64,000 nt of DNA from Patella vulgata (taxonomy: Eukaryota; Mollusca; Gastropoda; Patellidae). Every line of letters starts with the position of its first letter. The first letter of the stretch is position 1. The notes under the pieces were generated by a model. That model searched no databases. It saw nothing but the letters and a program-made list of their open reading frames with translations, and was not told the origin of the DNA. This document shows positions 1 to 11,039 of the stretch, in pieces. The stretch lies in the NCBI RefSeq assembly GCF_932274485.2, contig NC_065879.2, forward strand, positions 66,609,459 through 66,673,458. The letters are read 5' to 3'. The position numbers were made by a program, and so were the translations under genes.

Positions 1-215
1 AAACATGATTTTTTGTACAATCAGGGGCCATAATTCATGAAGTGTCGATCCAATACATGCCAATATCGACAATAACCAAGATTTTATGGAGATAAACCTA
101 TATTTCAAGTTTCGTCAAAATCGGAAAAGAATTGTGACCTGTAGAGTGTCCACAAACAAATTGTAGACGGACGGACAGACAGGGGCAATGACAGATGTGG
201 GGGGTATAAAAATCC
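1..215 (+). repeat. Pearl/HINE-like core repeat, family D, right end
   Basis: This copy carries the family D signature: a 'tcaggggccataattca' stretch, an 'atatcgacaataaccaag' stretch, 'tttcgtcaaaatcgg' and 'tgtgacctgtagagtg'. It ends in a GACGGACGGACAGACAGG microsatellite followed by a G-run. The layout (repeated core, then a GACGGACAG-type microsatellite and a terminal G-rich piece) resembles the pearl/HINE non-autonomous Helitron relatives of molluscs. That family assignment is inference. Confidence 0.5.
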
Positions 216-579
216 TGGATTGATGCTTGAAGAGGATGTGTCAAGGCCAGCTTAATGCCAGCGCTATAAAGTACAGTTTAATGGTGTAAAGTGCCTGATG
301 ATAATGTGATAAAATCTTTGTTAAACTTCAACCTCTTGAATCTTAATCCGTTTACCTCACTCAGTGACAGGTATTTGTATTCACATATATAGTTCATTTA
401 TACTTTAAAAACAGCCAACACAGCAAAGACAACAGGTAATTAATTATCAATCATTATTTCTAAAAACCTTTCTAATGTAGTAGAGTAGCAGTAATTTAGA
501 AATACTTCAATTTGAGTATAATACAGAAGATAACAACATGGGTTGTATTAATGAACCAGCAGTTGCCAGGCAAGATACG
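216..579. other. Unassigned AT-rich sequence
   Basis: No open frame with a recognisable motif, no terminal inverted repeat and no tandem structure was seen here. Confidence 0.5.
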
Positions 580-1065
580 CCCACATTTTGTGCAAGAGAT
601 GGATAAGAGAAAAAGCTGAAAAAAAAGCGATTTTTCGTACAATCAGGGGTCATAATCCAGACAGTTATGGTCTGAAATGCGCAAATATTGAACGGGACTG
701 AGATCTTTGGGATATAAAGATATGTTTTAAGTTTCATCAAAATCGGATAAAAATTGCGACCTCTAAATTATACCATATTTTTACACCATTTGCATACGAG
801 GGGCTGTCATTTTGTCCAACATTTTCACGAAATTTGAACCCTGCCATCATCAGGCTGTAATGGTGATATATTAACACGTTTTTTTTTTAAATTGGATAAA
901 AATTGTGACCACTAGATGGACAAGATAAAACGTGATTTTTTGTACAAACGAATATCAAAAGGAACCAGGATCTTTGGGAAATAAACATGTATTTCAAGTT
1001 TCATCAAAATCAGATGAAAATTGTGACCTCCAGAGTGTCCACAAGCTAAAAACATCATTACAGTA
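580..1065 (+). repeat. Pearl/HINE-like core repeats, family D
   Basis: The copy opens with the family head 'atacgcccacatttt', followed by two core units in the same orientation, each with 'aatcaggggtcataatcca' or a variant, 'tttcatcaaaatcgg' and 'tgtgacctc'. A second sub-unit containing 'ggccattttgtc'-like sequence alternates with it, so the true repeat is composite (about 330 bp). Confidence 0.55.
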
Positions 1066-1200
1066 GGCTATGATGGAAATTTCGAATGGACAGACTACTC
1101 TTATTTTGAATTCATTTTCCGGCATGGTTTTCCCTTGTCAGTGGTGCAGGACATTGCCTGATAAGGACAGCTGTCTAGTTGTTTGGATGAGACAAAAGAA
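1066..1200. mobile_element. Scrambled SINE-A fragment
   Basis: Bases 1048-1110 match SINE-A in minus orientation ('gaaattt...', 'ctactctta..gaattc'). Bases 1115-1200 match the SINE-A body in plus orientation ('ggttttcccttgtcagtg', 'gacagctgtctagttgtttg'). Two insertions or an inversion are needed to explain this. The copy is too degraded to show target duplications. Confidence 0.45.
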
Positions 1201-1205
1201 CGCGG

Positions 1206-1890
1206 TCTCGTGAACACTTTCAATTTGATTGAAAGTTCGATATATATACGGCCTTGATATTATGTTTAGTTGTGGTTAAAATGAGAGTTTGGATGTCGGT
1301 ATTATACGCTCTTTTGTCACTTGCGTTTACAGAAAAATTATGAAAATTGATAAACATCGCAGCTAACATCACCCCAGTTAAATTGCAGCCCCATTGGATC
1401 ACTGTTTCCTATTTGTCTGCTTCGGGAGTTACGTAGGCCTACCAGTTACAGTACAAGAGTACATACAGGCTAACAAGAAGTCAGCTTTAATTATGCCTCA
1501 TTGATTTGGTCCATTCCTTTCGCTTCTTATCTATATATTAAAAGTCTGATTTTTAGTTTGTAGTAAAAATAAATGTGATACGAATTGAATTGCAACCACG
1601 TCTCAAACCGAATAGGCCAACGGCACCACGGCCATTGAAAACGTTACTTGATAATCGAGATTATGTAGGTGGAGTTAACGCCTGTCAATCAAACGATTGG
1701 TCATTCTCGGAGAGGGTGAAGAGAGAGTTGACTCCTATTTCTAGTCAAAACTTACAATGGTGATAACTTTGTTCAGAATAAAGTAATTCGACTGAAATTT
1801 TCAATATATTCTTTTTTCATCATCTATTTTTTAACTGTTATAGTAAGAATGGCCAACTCTCAATTAAAATCTCCCATAATGTATCTTTAA
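1206..1890 (+). mobile_element. MITE-B copy 1 (TTAA type), left end unclear
   Basis: The right end 'ctcccataatgtatctttaa' is shared with copies ending at 8984, 20811 and 63131. The interior shares a long block with 8390-8984, including an ATG frame beginning MRVWMSVLYALLSLAFTEK that is intact only in the later copy. A short signal-peptide-like ORF inside a MITE is more likely chance or a captured fragment than a gene. Confidence 0.55.
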
Positions 1891-2384
1891 AATAATACTT
1901 CATTAATGCATATTTTGAAATGGTTTCAAAACTCTTGACCCCGTTCACCCAGGTAAGTGGCCGGTTTAATCAAGATATCACTGATTATGTGTAGAGTACA
2001 ACAGTACTGATAAAACTATTGAATAGATCACGGTCAACTCATGTACATATACCAGTTACCTTAATCCCCCGACTAGAATGTAGATCAAATTTTCCTTCTG
2101 TACTAGACATTCTGCTGATCAGAATGTAGATCAAATATTCTTTCTCTAATATTTTCTCTGGATTATTTAAATAGAAATCTGCAGATGGTGGATATCTTTT
2201 TGCACCATTTACATAAATTATATTTCTGGGTGTTGACAATAGGTTACTATGTACACAAGAATATGGTCTTATATTGTACCACATGTACGGTCATACTGTG
2301 GACAAGGAGATCAACATAAAAACTTTTGAATCTAAATTTTATAAAAAAAAACATGTACTATTTAATTCAAAGTTGTGAACCGTG
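1891..2384. other. Unassigned sequence
   Basis: No supported gene or bounded repeat. A short internal repetition ('agaatgtagatcaaat' at about 2068 and 2120) is the only structure seen. Confidence 0.45.
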
Positions 2385-3025
2385 TTGACATTAGATTTTT
2401 AACTTGAGATAACAATAACACCAGCGCTTGCCAGGCAAGATATGCCCACATTTTGTAAGACATGGATATAGAACAAGCTGAAAAAAAAGAGTGATTTTTT
2501 GCCATAATCCAGGTAGTTATGGTCTGATATGCACAAATATCAATAAGAACCAAGATCTTTGGGTTATAAACATACCTTTCAAGTTTCATCAAAATCGGAT
2601 AAAAATTGTGACCTCTAGTGACCTTGGTCACACTATTTGCGTACGAGGGGCGGCCATTTTGTCCGGCAGTTTTGTCTAATTTTCACAAAATTCGAACTCA
2701 AGTGACATTATGGTATAACAGTGATATATAAGAATGCCTTTTGTGACCACTAGAGGGACCACAAGCTAAAAATGTGATTTTTTGTTCAATCAGGGGTCAT
2801 AATTCAGGAAGTTCCGATCTGATATGCACGAATATCGAAAGGCTCCATGATCTTTGGGTTATAACCATGCATGTCAAGTTTCATCAGAATCGGATGAACA
2901 TTGTGACCTCTAGGGTGTCCACAGGCTGAAAACGTTATTTTGAATACAATCAGGGGCCATAATCCATGAAGTTATTGTGACCTGTCGAGTGTACGTCCAG
3001 ATGGACAGGGGCGATGACGATATAT
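2385..3025 (+). repeat. Pearl/HINE-like core repeats, family D
   Basis: Head 'gatatgcccacattttg' is followed by three core units ('ggtcataattcaggaagtt', 'tttcatcaaaatcgg', 'tgtgacctctag') and a terminal GTCCAGATGGACAGGGGCGAT piece. It has the same orientation as the copies at 580 and 5010. Confidence 0.55.
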
Positions 3026-3086
3026 GTCCACATGAAAAGATTAATTAATTGATAGATTAATTGATAGAAAATACTAGAATTTAAGA

Positions 3087-3430
3087 AATGAAATGAAATG
3101 AAATGGGGTTTAACGTCCTACTGTTCTGCTCCTATTCTGCTCCTAACCTGGGCTAATGAAGACGGGCATACGCCATACAGTGTGCTATGAGGGAAATTTT
3201 GCCCGGGGAGCGGCACTATCGCCTACTCTTATATCGAATTCCAACTGCCACGGGATCTTTTACGTGCATTCCAATGTATACACGGGACCTCAGTTTTTCG
3301 TCTCATCCGAAGGACTAGACACCTGTCCTTGTCAGGCCCTCCGTCCTGCATCACTGAAAAGGGGGAACTACGCCGGAAAATCTGGATGAAATTTCTCGGC
3401 CAATGCTGGGATCAAACACCCGACCTCTAT
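3087..3430 (-). mobile_element. SINE-A, 5'-truncated, with target-site duplication
   Basis: Read on the minus strand the copy runs from just inside the tRNA-like box B, through the body ('gtcctacaccac'-like region, 'tcggatgagacgaaaaa', 'gtacacgggacc' complement), to the tail 'gttaaaccccatttcattt'. It is flanked by the 12-bp direct repeat TAGAATTTAAGA at 3075-3086 and 3431-3442. The duplication and CATTT tail show target-primed insertion by LINE machinery. Confidence 0.85.
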
Positions 3431-3442
3431 TAGAATTTAAGA

Positions 3443-5009
3443 GTCATCATATCTTTCCAAAAGAAATTAAATGAATGAATTTTACATATGTACATCCTAT
3501 TCAGTATAACCCTGCTTTTCCATTGTCGAAGTGCAAGGTGGAGGGCCTCACACTGATCAGTAGTGAATATTCGCTAGGCTGCTACAATCACTGATAAGGA
3601 TGCCATTGATGCGGCTTAATGAGTTCAAAATATTAACTTTTTTCCTCTGACAAATTAAATTATATAACTGGTTTTTTTTTATATTAGAAATAAATAAAGA
3701 CGTTTGAAGTATATGTAGGTAAAAATTATTACCTATTTAGTGTAAATAGGTATGTAAAATGAGTAAAAGGCGCCATTCTGTCCGAACCAGTAATGTATTA
3801 TATAAACAATACACGCGTTATTGAACCAATGATTCACGCCCCGTGATGCGACATCATATGTTGAAAGCAGTCATCTTTTACAGAGCTATAAGAAGACTTT
3901 TCACAAGACCTCTGTGAAACAGATTGGGAGAACCTTGCATTACTAACAAGAAACCATGTCTAGTCATTCGGATGGCACAATAAACCAAGATGTGCATCTA
4001 AAAGATCCCTTGACACTTAGAATTTGAAATAAGAGTAGGCCTGAGCACTGCTGTTCGCCCACAATTTCTTAAGGCACGTATATTTAATTAGCGTTTCAAT
4101 TATAATTGACTGTAACCTCTGACTGTGGCTGCATATAGTACCATTCCTTGTGAATGCTACATTCTCCTGGCATAAAATATATAATGGCTGTAGGAATTTT
4201 TCATATGTAACATTAATTCAAATCATAGCAAATGAAAATTATTTTTTTTATGTGACTGACAACCAAATGGCCTCCAGCTAGAGTTTTAATGCTTCTATCG
4301 TCCACTTGACACAAATTTTCATTTTATGGAATTCATGAAATACAATGTAGGCCTAAACAATAGTATTATATACTTTGTATGAACATGGAATTGGTCATAC
4401 TTTTGGGATTTTGAGATTATTTTCAAGTTTCTTGTTACGTGTGCATGCAAAGTGGAGAACAGTTCTTTTACGTCACACCAATGTTAATTTCTCCACTGAT
4501 GTTAAAATTATTTGTCAGATTCAAGACTGTTTTTCTGTCTTCACAATGTTCGGGGAAGGAAACTAAAATGTTCCTTGTTCAAATCTTGTTTTTTTCTAGT
4601 CTAGTCCTACTTCCCACTCAGTCAGGGGGTGAACTGGTAAAGTGTTGCCTTGTCAGATGAGATGAAAAACTGAGGTCCACTCACGTATTTGTTTCCCCCA
4701 AATTGAAAAAGTACAGTCAAAAAAAAGAGTATTTTAGTCTCGAGATGACTCTAGTATTATGTTGGCGAGATGTAATGATATTGATATTAACGGGATGTGT
4801 AATTGTGAACCAATTACTGCTTACGAAGCCATATAAATCGAATTGTAATGCAATTTCAGAGCAGCTACTACTAAAATAGTTATTCATATAGGAAGCTAGC
4901 TGAGATGGATCAAATTTAATTCATGCCAAATATTCAAATATCCGACCAGTATTTGAATATTAGAATACCCAGGCCAAACAATATAACATGTATCATAGAA
5001 ATGACCACA
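3443..5009. other. Mostly unassigned; one degraded SINE-A piece
   Basis: Bases 3955-4065 match the SINE-A body in plus orientation ('gtctagtcattcggatgg', 'aaaagatcccttgacac', 'aagagtaggcc'). Bases 4640-4690 are a smaller fragment. The rest shows no convincing gene. Open frames at 4375-4660 have no recognisable domain. Confidence 0.45.
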
Positions 5010-5590
5010 TTGTAAACAAGCGGTTGCCATGCAAGATACGCCCACATTTTGCAAGAGATGGACAGAGAACGAGCTAAAAAAATAATGTGATTTTTTGTAC
5101 AATCAGGGGCCATAATCCAGGAAGTTATGGTCCGATATGCGCGAATATCGTAAGGAACCGAGATCTTTGGGTTATGAACATACATTTCAGGTTTCATTAA
5201 AATTGGGTACCAATTTGTGACCTATAGAGGGTCCGCAACCTTCGTATTTCATACTTTTACACAATTTACGTACCAAGAGCGGCCATTTTGTCTCGCAGTT
5301 TTGGTCTGATTTGCATGAAATTCGAACTCAACCAACACTACGGAGTAACGGTCATATAATAATTGTGACCTCTAGATAGGGACCACAAGCTAAAAATGCG
5401 ATTTTTCAGGGGTCATAATTCAGGAAGTTACGATCCAATATGCGCGAATATCGTAAGGAATGAAGATCTTTCGAATTATGAACATGCTTTTCAAATTTCA
5501 TCAAAATCGGATGAAAATTATGACCTCTAGAGAGTTCACAACCTTGTTATACCATATTTTTTACACTATTAGCGTACAAGTTTTATGTCC
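5010..5590 (+). repeat. Pearl/HINE-like core repeats, family D
   Basis: Head 'caagatacgcccacatttt' is followed by two core units with 'ggaagttatggtccgatat' and 'tttcatcaaaatcgg', separated by the 'agcggccattttgtc' sub-unit. This is the fourth plus-oriented member of the family in the window. Confidence 0.55.
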
Positions 5591-6361
5591 ACTTAATCAG
5601 AATCCAGAAACACGTAGGCTACATTGCACTTTGATAAAGTTTTTAAAAATCTGTCAATTAACTAATTGTTATAAATGTATTTATTTCAACTATATACAAA
5701 GATAACACTGAAGTTTACAGTAATTACAGCAAATATTTGTGGACATTCAGTCGTGTGATCAGTTGAGCATATACATGTACATGTAAATAGCGAAGATTAC
5801 CAGATACTACAGACTCAAATTCAAATCTTATTCTTAACACACACGCTATATTTCATTACAGTACATTAACATCAAGATGATAGAGGACAGATTCTACACA
5901 CAGTTTGATATACACAGATTCCAATTGGTGCACGCTGGGATGACACTGTGCAACACTGCAGCGCACAATGTAATCTGTCTGAGGGGTGACGAATCCTATC
6001 CAATAAAAAACCCACTTTACTTCATATTATTATGGTACCAAATGTCTTTTCCCTGCTCGATAGCCAATTTTACATGAAATTTAACAAATTGTTCTTTTCA
6101 TAATGGCATTAAGTGCACTAATATATAGCTATTACCGTATTACCATTTGCGGAGGGGGGTCCTGGTAGTGACATTTTCAGCCAGGGACCCCATGCGTGCG
6201 CAAGGTTAATATGGCCCTGTGTATGCACCTAATATAGTCTCAGCTATACATTGTATAAAATTCTCAGATCTCACACCAAACTTGAGTTAGCAGGAGCCCC
6301 CCCCCCCCCACCCCAGGGTAAATTCCTCAAAAAAGGTTCTTGGTAGGCTATAGTTTTGCTT
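5591..6361. other. Unassigned sequence
   Basis: An open frame at 5877-6077 (66 codons) lacks any recognisable motif. A C-run lies near 6297-6311. No repeat ends were found. Confidence 0.4.
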
Positions 6362-6632
6362 GGAGAGAGACAAATGGGGTTTTATGACCACTGATACAAA
6401 CTAGGTCATTTCTGGACTAACATATATGGTTCTATTTATTTCAATAATTCACTTTAGCAGTGGAAGGAAACTAAATTAAGGTACCGGTGAAAACCCACAA
6501 GGCTGGCCAGGCGACCCTACTCCTTATCACATACAACTGGGAAATCTAAACCAGGCCAGTTGACTCAATGACATACATTATGATGATACAGCAATCACGC
6601 ACTAACCATTTGGCCATATCCCCCCCCCCCCC
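6362..6632 (-). mobile_element. SINE-B copy
   Basis: On the minus strand the copy has the tRNA-like head (box A-like 'ggccaaatggttag', then 'attgagtcaactggc'), the body 'ggtcgcctggccagcc' and 'gaattattgaaataaa', and ends in 'ccatttgtctctctcc'. It is diverged from other copies but collinear over its length. Confidence 0.7.
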
Positions 6633-7373
6633 CCCAGTTTTTCTTGGTGAATACAAACAAATCTAGATGTTCAGTTAAATAACATGCCATATACACGTAC
6701 ATTGAGTTATTAGACCAGTTGCAAGAAAACTAAATAGGGCATGGATTTGTAAGTGAGACACATCATGTGATGGCGTTTTCATGAACTTTATTTTTCTATG
6801 ACTGCCATAAAATTCTGTACCCACACACGTCAAATTGCAAAATTTCAATGTGCCCTACGAGGATAATTTAACAACTTTTAATTTATACTCACCATGCACT
6901 GAACGCCTGGTTGAACAATCTTCTTCGATACGCCATGTCAATCAGCTGACACAGCCTGCTTCGTCAAAAAAAAACAACAACTAATGAACACGAAAATAAA
7001 CAACCCTGACCACTTGGAGTGGAGTCGGGTAAATGATAAAGCGTACGAAGCGAGACCGCTGTTGAGCGAGGCCGCATGTCAGTCAATTTGATTGACAATT
7101 TAGTTGCAATGGTTAAAATGAGAGTTTGGATCTTCCTGCACCCGTTTCTTATTATGCTTAATTTTCTCAATTAATTTCCATACTTGAATGTTAATATAAA
7201 TTATGAATATTATCTTATATCTAGTAGGCAAGCTCATCGCCCTATATCACAGGCTCGCTGTATAGTAGTTACAAAAATGAGATGTTGGATCTTCCACTAA
7301 ATCGTTATTCGCCCCTCCCCCGCCCCCCCCCCTCTCTAGATAGCTCTCTCTCTCTCTCTCTCTCTCTTTTATT
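6633..7373. other. Unassigned, with a MITE-B-like scrap and a CT microsatellite
   Basis: Bases 7020-7135 repeat the 'gcgaggccgc' and 'ggttaaaatgagagtttgg' blocks of MITE-B. Bases 7338-7369 are a (CT)n microsatellite preceded by a C-run. Confidence 0.45.
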
Positions 7374-7724
7374 TTATGTATCTCAGAAATAGTGAATTTC
7401 ATCGCACTGTACTACATATAGAACCCCCAATCGGCCTCGCAATGCAGTCAGCCTTTTTCTTTTGTTTAAAACATTTGGGGGGTATTTTTTCAATTGATTT
7501 TGATAAAATAATCATATTTCTTTCGAACGTTTTACGTATATTAAGGACATTATACTATATATCCAAGAAACACGGAAATTTATCACCCAATATCGCGTAT
7601 AGAGCCTATTCGGCCTCGCTATGCATGAAGTATACAATCGGCCTCGCTTAGCAGTGGGACTTTTTCTTAATTTTGAAAGATTATAAAGTATTTCTATGAA
7701 TTAAATTTCATAGAAAAATTATAT
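7374..7724 (+). repeat. 350-bp direct repeat, copy 1
   Basis: This block matches 9224-9569 in the same orientation, sharing 'tttcaattgattttgata', 'acgtatattaaggacatta' and two internal 'tcggcctcgcttagcag' sub-repeats. No TG...CA ends, primer-binding site or coding sequence accompanies the pair. It is described only as a local direct duplication. Confidence 0.6.
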
Positions 7725-8984
7725 TTAAACATACATTATGCAAGAGCTAAATCTGATTATTGCAAGTCTTTATTTAGGCTTCGGATGTCATAGAAATTAT
7801 AAATTAGATCTTTATTTACACAACAAGCACAAAATCAACTCTGTAGACCCACGGATGGCTTGGATTCGCTTGGATTTAAAGGCTCAATACCACTCTTGTT
7901 GTAACTGAGTAATATGTCCCAATCTTTATTCTGGTCAACAAATTGTACTATTTTAGAATATTTCAATTAATTGATGATACAAATTTCATCTTAACACACC
8001 TTATTTAAAAATTTTGAAATATTCAACATAATGGTTTGAAACGTCTAACGTAAACCTTTTAAAAATATTTTCGAACCCTCTGGACAAGTAAAATAGGATG
8101 TAATGGATAATTTACACAACAGGTAGGACACATAAACATCGGATCTAGTACTTAGATAGAGGAGATATCATTTATTTTCTGGAGCTTTCAAGCCAGCAAG
8201 AGTGTTATTGTCCCTTTAAACAGGATTTCATTGATTGATAAAATTTTTAAATGGCGCCGTAAGCTGAGATTAACCGTTACGTTGACGTCATACTCCGGGA
8301 AATTTTAGATCGAGGCTGAATGATAGAGTGTACGAAGCGAGGCCGCTGTTGAGCGAGGCCGCATTATGTCGGTCGACCAATTTGATTGAAAGTTCGATAT
8401 ATACGGCCTTGATATTATGTTTATTTGTGGTTAAAATGAGAGTTTGGATGTCGGTATTATATGCTCTTTTGTCACTTGCGTTTACAGAAAAATTATGGAA
8501 ATTGATAAACATCGCAGCTAACATCACCCCAGTTGAATTGCAGCCCATGCAGCCCCATTGGATCAATGTTTCCTATTTCAATTTGTCTGCTTCGGGAGTA
8601 CACGCAGGCTAACAAGATTGAAGAAGTCGGCTACAATTATGCCTCATTGATTTGGTCCATTCCTTTAAAACTTTCGCTTAAGAATTCTTACCTATTTTTA
8701 ATTTGTAGTAAAAATAAATGTGATACGAATTGAAAACGTTACTTGATAATCGAGATTATGTAGGTGGAGTTAACGCCTGCCAATCAAACGGCCTGCATTC
8801 TCGTAGACGGTGAAGAGGGATTTGACTCCTATTTCTAGTCAAAAATTACAATTGTGATAACTTTGTTCAGAATAAAGTAATTTGACTGAAATTTTCAATA
8901 TATTTTTCTTTTATCATCTATTTTTGAACTGTTATAGCAAGAATGGTAAACTCTCTATTAAAATCTCCCATAATGTATCTTTAA
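7725..8984 (+). mobile_element. MITE-B copy 2, interrupted by MITE-C
   Basis: The left end 'ttaaacatacattatgcaag' and right end 'ctcccataatgtatctttaa' are imperfect inverted repeats of each other. The same ends bound the copies at 20416-20811 and 62727-63131. The interior here is longer because MITE-C sits at 7880-8214 and because 8330-8890 contains the GCGAGGCCG and MRVWMS-frame block also seen in copy 1. Confidence 0.6.
7880..8214 (+). mobile_element. MITE-C copy 1 with TTAA duplication
   Basis: The terminal inverted repeats AGGCTCAATACCACTCTTG and CAAGAGTGTTATTGTCCC(T) lie between TTAA at 7876-7879 and TTAA at 8215-8218. A second copy is at 42572-42887. TTAA target duplication is the hallmark of piggyBac-type insertion. 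No transposase is encoded. Confidence 0.75.
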
Positions 8985-8991
8985 GTGATTA

Positions 8992-9195
8992 TCTATACTA
9001 ATATTTGTGACTGTCGTTTGTCTGTCTGTTTGTCTGTCTGTTCGGGGTTGGCTTCTACACTAGGTCTGCCCCGTTTCTGAAATTTGGGGTATAGGAGTAG
9101 CTCGGACCGGGGAGTAACATCGGCCAGGTGGCGTTAGTGTACCACTTCCGGCTTCGGGGTTATGACCCCCGAGCGAAGCCGGGCATTCTTCTAGT
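8992..9195 (+). mobile_element. Small Helitron-like element
   Basis: The element starts TCTATACTAATATTTGTGA, inserted after an A. It ends GCGAAGCCGGGCATTCTT then CTAGT followed by T. A hairpin (GCTTCGGGG ... CCCCGAGCGAAGC) lies just inside the 3' end. TC start, hairpin plus CTAGT end and A/T insertion with no target duplication are the diagnostic Helitron features. It has no RepHel coding capacity (204 bp). Confidence 0.75.
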
Positions 9196-9223
9196 TTTAT
9201 ATAAATTAAGAATATTATCATAT

Positions 9224-9569
9224 ATCACAGAAATATCGGAATTCATCACACTATACCACATGAAGTATACAATCGGCCTCGCTTAGCAGTGGGACTTTTT
9301 CTTATGTTTAAAAGATTTGGGGGATATTTTTTCAATTGATTTTGATAAAATAATCATATGTCTTTCGAACATGTTACGTATATTAAGGACATTATACTAT
9401 ATATCCCAGAAACACGGAAATGCATCATTCAATATCGCGTATAGAGAGCCTAATCGGCCTCGCTATGCATGAAGTATACAATCGGCCTAGCTTAGCAGTG
9501 GGACTTTTTCTTCATTTTGAAAGATTATAAAGTATTTATATGAATTAATTTTCATAGAAAAATTATATT
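9224..9569 (+). repeat. 350-bp direct repeat, copy 2
   Basis: Collinear with 7374-7724, including the paired GCGAGGCCG sub-repeats. The copy is cut off at 'aaattatatta' where the inverted Helitron-like element begins. Confidence 0.6.
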
Positions 9570-9786
9570 AGTGAGTGTATACTCAACCCCGAACAGCCCG
9601 GGGGTCATAACCCCGAAACCGGAAGTGGTAGACTAACGTCACCTGGCGTATGTTACTCCCCGGTCCGAGCTACCCCTATACCCCAAATTTCAGACTCGGG
9701 GCAGACCTAGTGTAGCCGCCAACCCCGAACAGACAGACAAACAGACAGACAGACAAACGACATTCACAAATATTAGTATATATAGA
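9570..9786 (-). mobile_element. Helitron-like element, minus orientation
   Basis: This is the reverse complement of the 8992-9195 element over most of its length, ending in the complement of TCTATATATACTAATATT. Its 3' terminus has lost the CTAGT signature and reads into 'gtgagtgtatactc', so it is a diverged or end-replaced copy. With the plus copy it forms an inverted pair around 9196-9569. Confidence 0.65.
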
Positions 9787-9877
9787 AGATAGTATAGATA
9801 TATATATTATTTTAATGAATACAAATGCATTGATTTTATATGTTTGATTAATTATATATGTTATATATATTAAAATT

Positions 9878-10120
9878 GGGGGTTGGATGGCCGAATGGTT
9901 AGCGTGTGCGCTTTGTATCATAAGGTCTGTCAATGAGTCAACTGGCGTGGTTTCGATTCCCATGTTGTACGTGACAAGGACGTGGGTCGACTGTCCGGCC
10001 TCGTGGGGTTCTCCGGGTCCTCTGGTTTCCTCCCACTGCTAAAGACACCTACAGGCAAGCGAATTATTGAAATAAAATTACACCATATGTTAGTCCCCAT
10101 CCCCCCCCCCCTCTCTATAT
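9878..10120 (+). mobile_element. SINE-B copy
   Basis: The tRNA-like head is well preserved: box A region TGGCCGAATGGTTAG and box B region GGTTTCGATTCCC. It is followed by 'tgtccggcctcgtgggg', 'tttcctcccactgctaaag', 'gaattattgaaataaaatt' and a C-run/(CT) end. Open frames across it are by-products of the SINE. Confidence 0.8.
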
Positions 10121-10525
10121 CAAAATTGTATAATTTCAGGGTTTTTATTGGATGGGTTTTAATCAACTTTTGTAAACTTTTCGTCCCTTGTGTGGTTCAT
10201 ATATCAGTATTTTGACCCCCCACAACATAGAGAACGGGTGAAGTCCTGATTACTTAGCGACTGTGCTGATGATACATCAATTAGGTATGTAAATGTTCTT
10301 ATATTTTTAATGATCTGGCTAAAGTTCAAGCAGCTTACACGGGTTTTCATCAATTAACATAGAAAACCATTTTTGATTCGAAGGGATTTGACTATAGATC
10401 AGATTGAATGCAAAACTGGGGTTGTGCATGTAGGGTTTCAAACTTTGAAGTATGTGTTGCTTTGAACTCTTCGGGGTAGAAAAGTGGGTGGTTATATAAT
10501 ATAATTTCAAAAGTGTGACCGTAAG

Positions 10526-10970
10526 GAATGAAATGAAATGGTGTTTGATATCATGTTGTTCTGCTCCGACGGGGCCAATAAAGACAGGCATACCCCATGC
10601 AATATCCCATTAGTGAAATTATGCCGGGACAGCGGCGCTAATATGAGGCTTAAACTTATATCCACTCGACACAAACTAGGTCATTTCGGGACTAACATAT
10701 GGTTTAATTTTATTTACATAATTCGCTTGCGCGTAGGGGTCTTTAGCAGTGGGAGGAAACCGGAGGACCCTGAGAAAACCCACGAGGCTGGACAGGCGAC
10801 CCTACTCCTTGCCACGTACAACCGGGGATTCGAAACCACGCCAGTCGACTCAATGACAGACTGTATGATACAGCGCGCGCACGCTAACCATTCAGCCATC
10901 CAACCCCCCTCTATCGAATTCCAGCTATGAACCTTAGTCTTTCGTCCCATCTGAAGAAGCCAGTGTCTTA
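10526..10970 (-). mobile_element. SINE-A split by a SINE-B insertion
   Basis: Minus-strand SINE-A sequence occupies 10526-10627 (tail, 'ctgctccgacggggccaat', 'gccgggacagcggcgct') and resumes at 10909-10970 ('tatcgaattccagct', 'tttcgtcccatctgaag'). The gap is filled by SINE-B, so SINE-A is the older insertion. Confidence 0.75.
10628..10908 (-). mobile_element. SINE-B inserted in SINE-A
   Basis: A near-complete minus-strand SINE-B: tail side 'tccactcgacacaaactag', 'cacgaggctggacaggcga', the box B complement 'ggattcgaaacc', and the box A complement 'ctaaccattcagccatcc'. The 130-codon frame through it is not a gene. Confidence 0.8.
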
Positions 10971-11039
10971 TTCATTGAACCGTCATGATTTCCCCAAAAC
11001 TATGCAAATGCTCCTTGTTAAAAATGCCGTAGAATGCTT

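Noticed and set aside
8328-8612. 94-codon frame and the MRVWMS signal-like peptide
   Set aside because: It lies inside a repeated MITE-B copy, the matching block at 1280-1400 is broken, and there is no downstream exon.
7374-9569. 350-bp direct repeats as a possible LTR pair
   Set aside because: No TG...CA ends, no primer-binding site or polypurine tract, and only MITE and Helitron-like sequence lies between them.
10538-10930. 130-codon frame
   Set aside because: It lies entirely within nested SINE copies.
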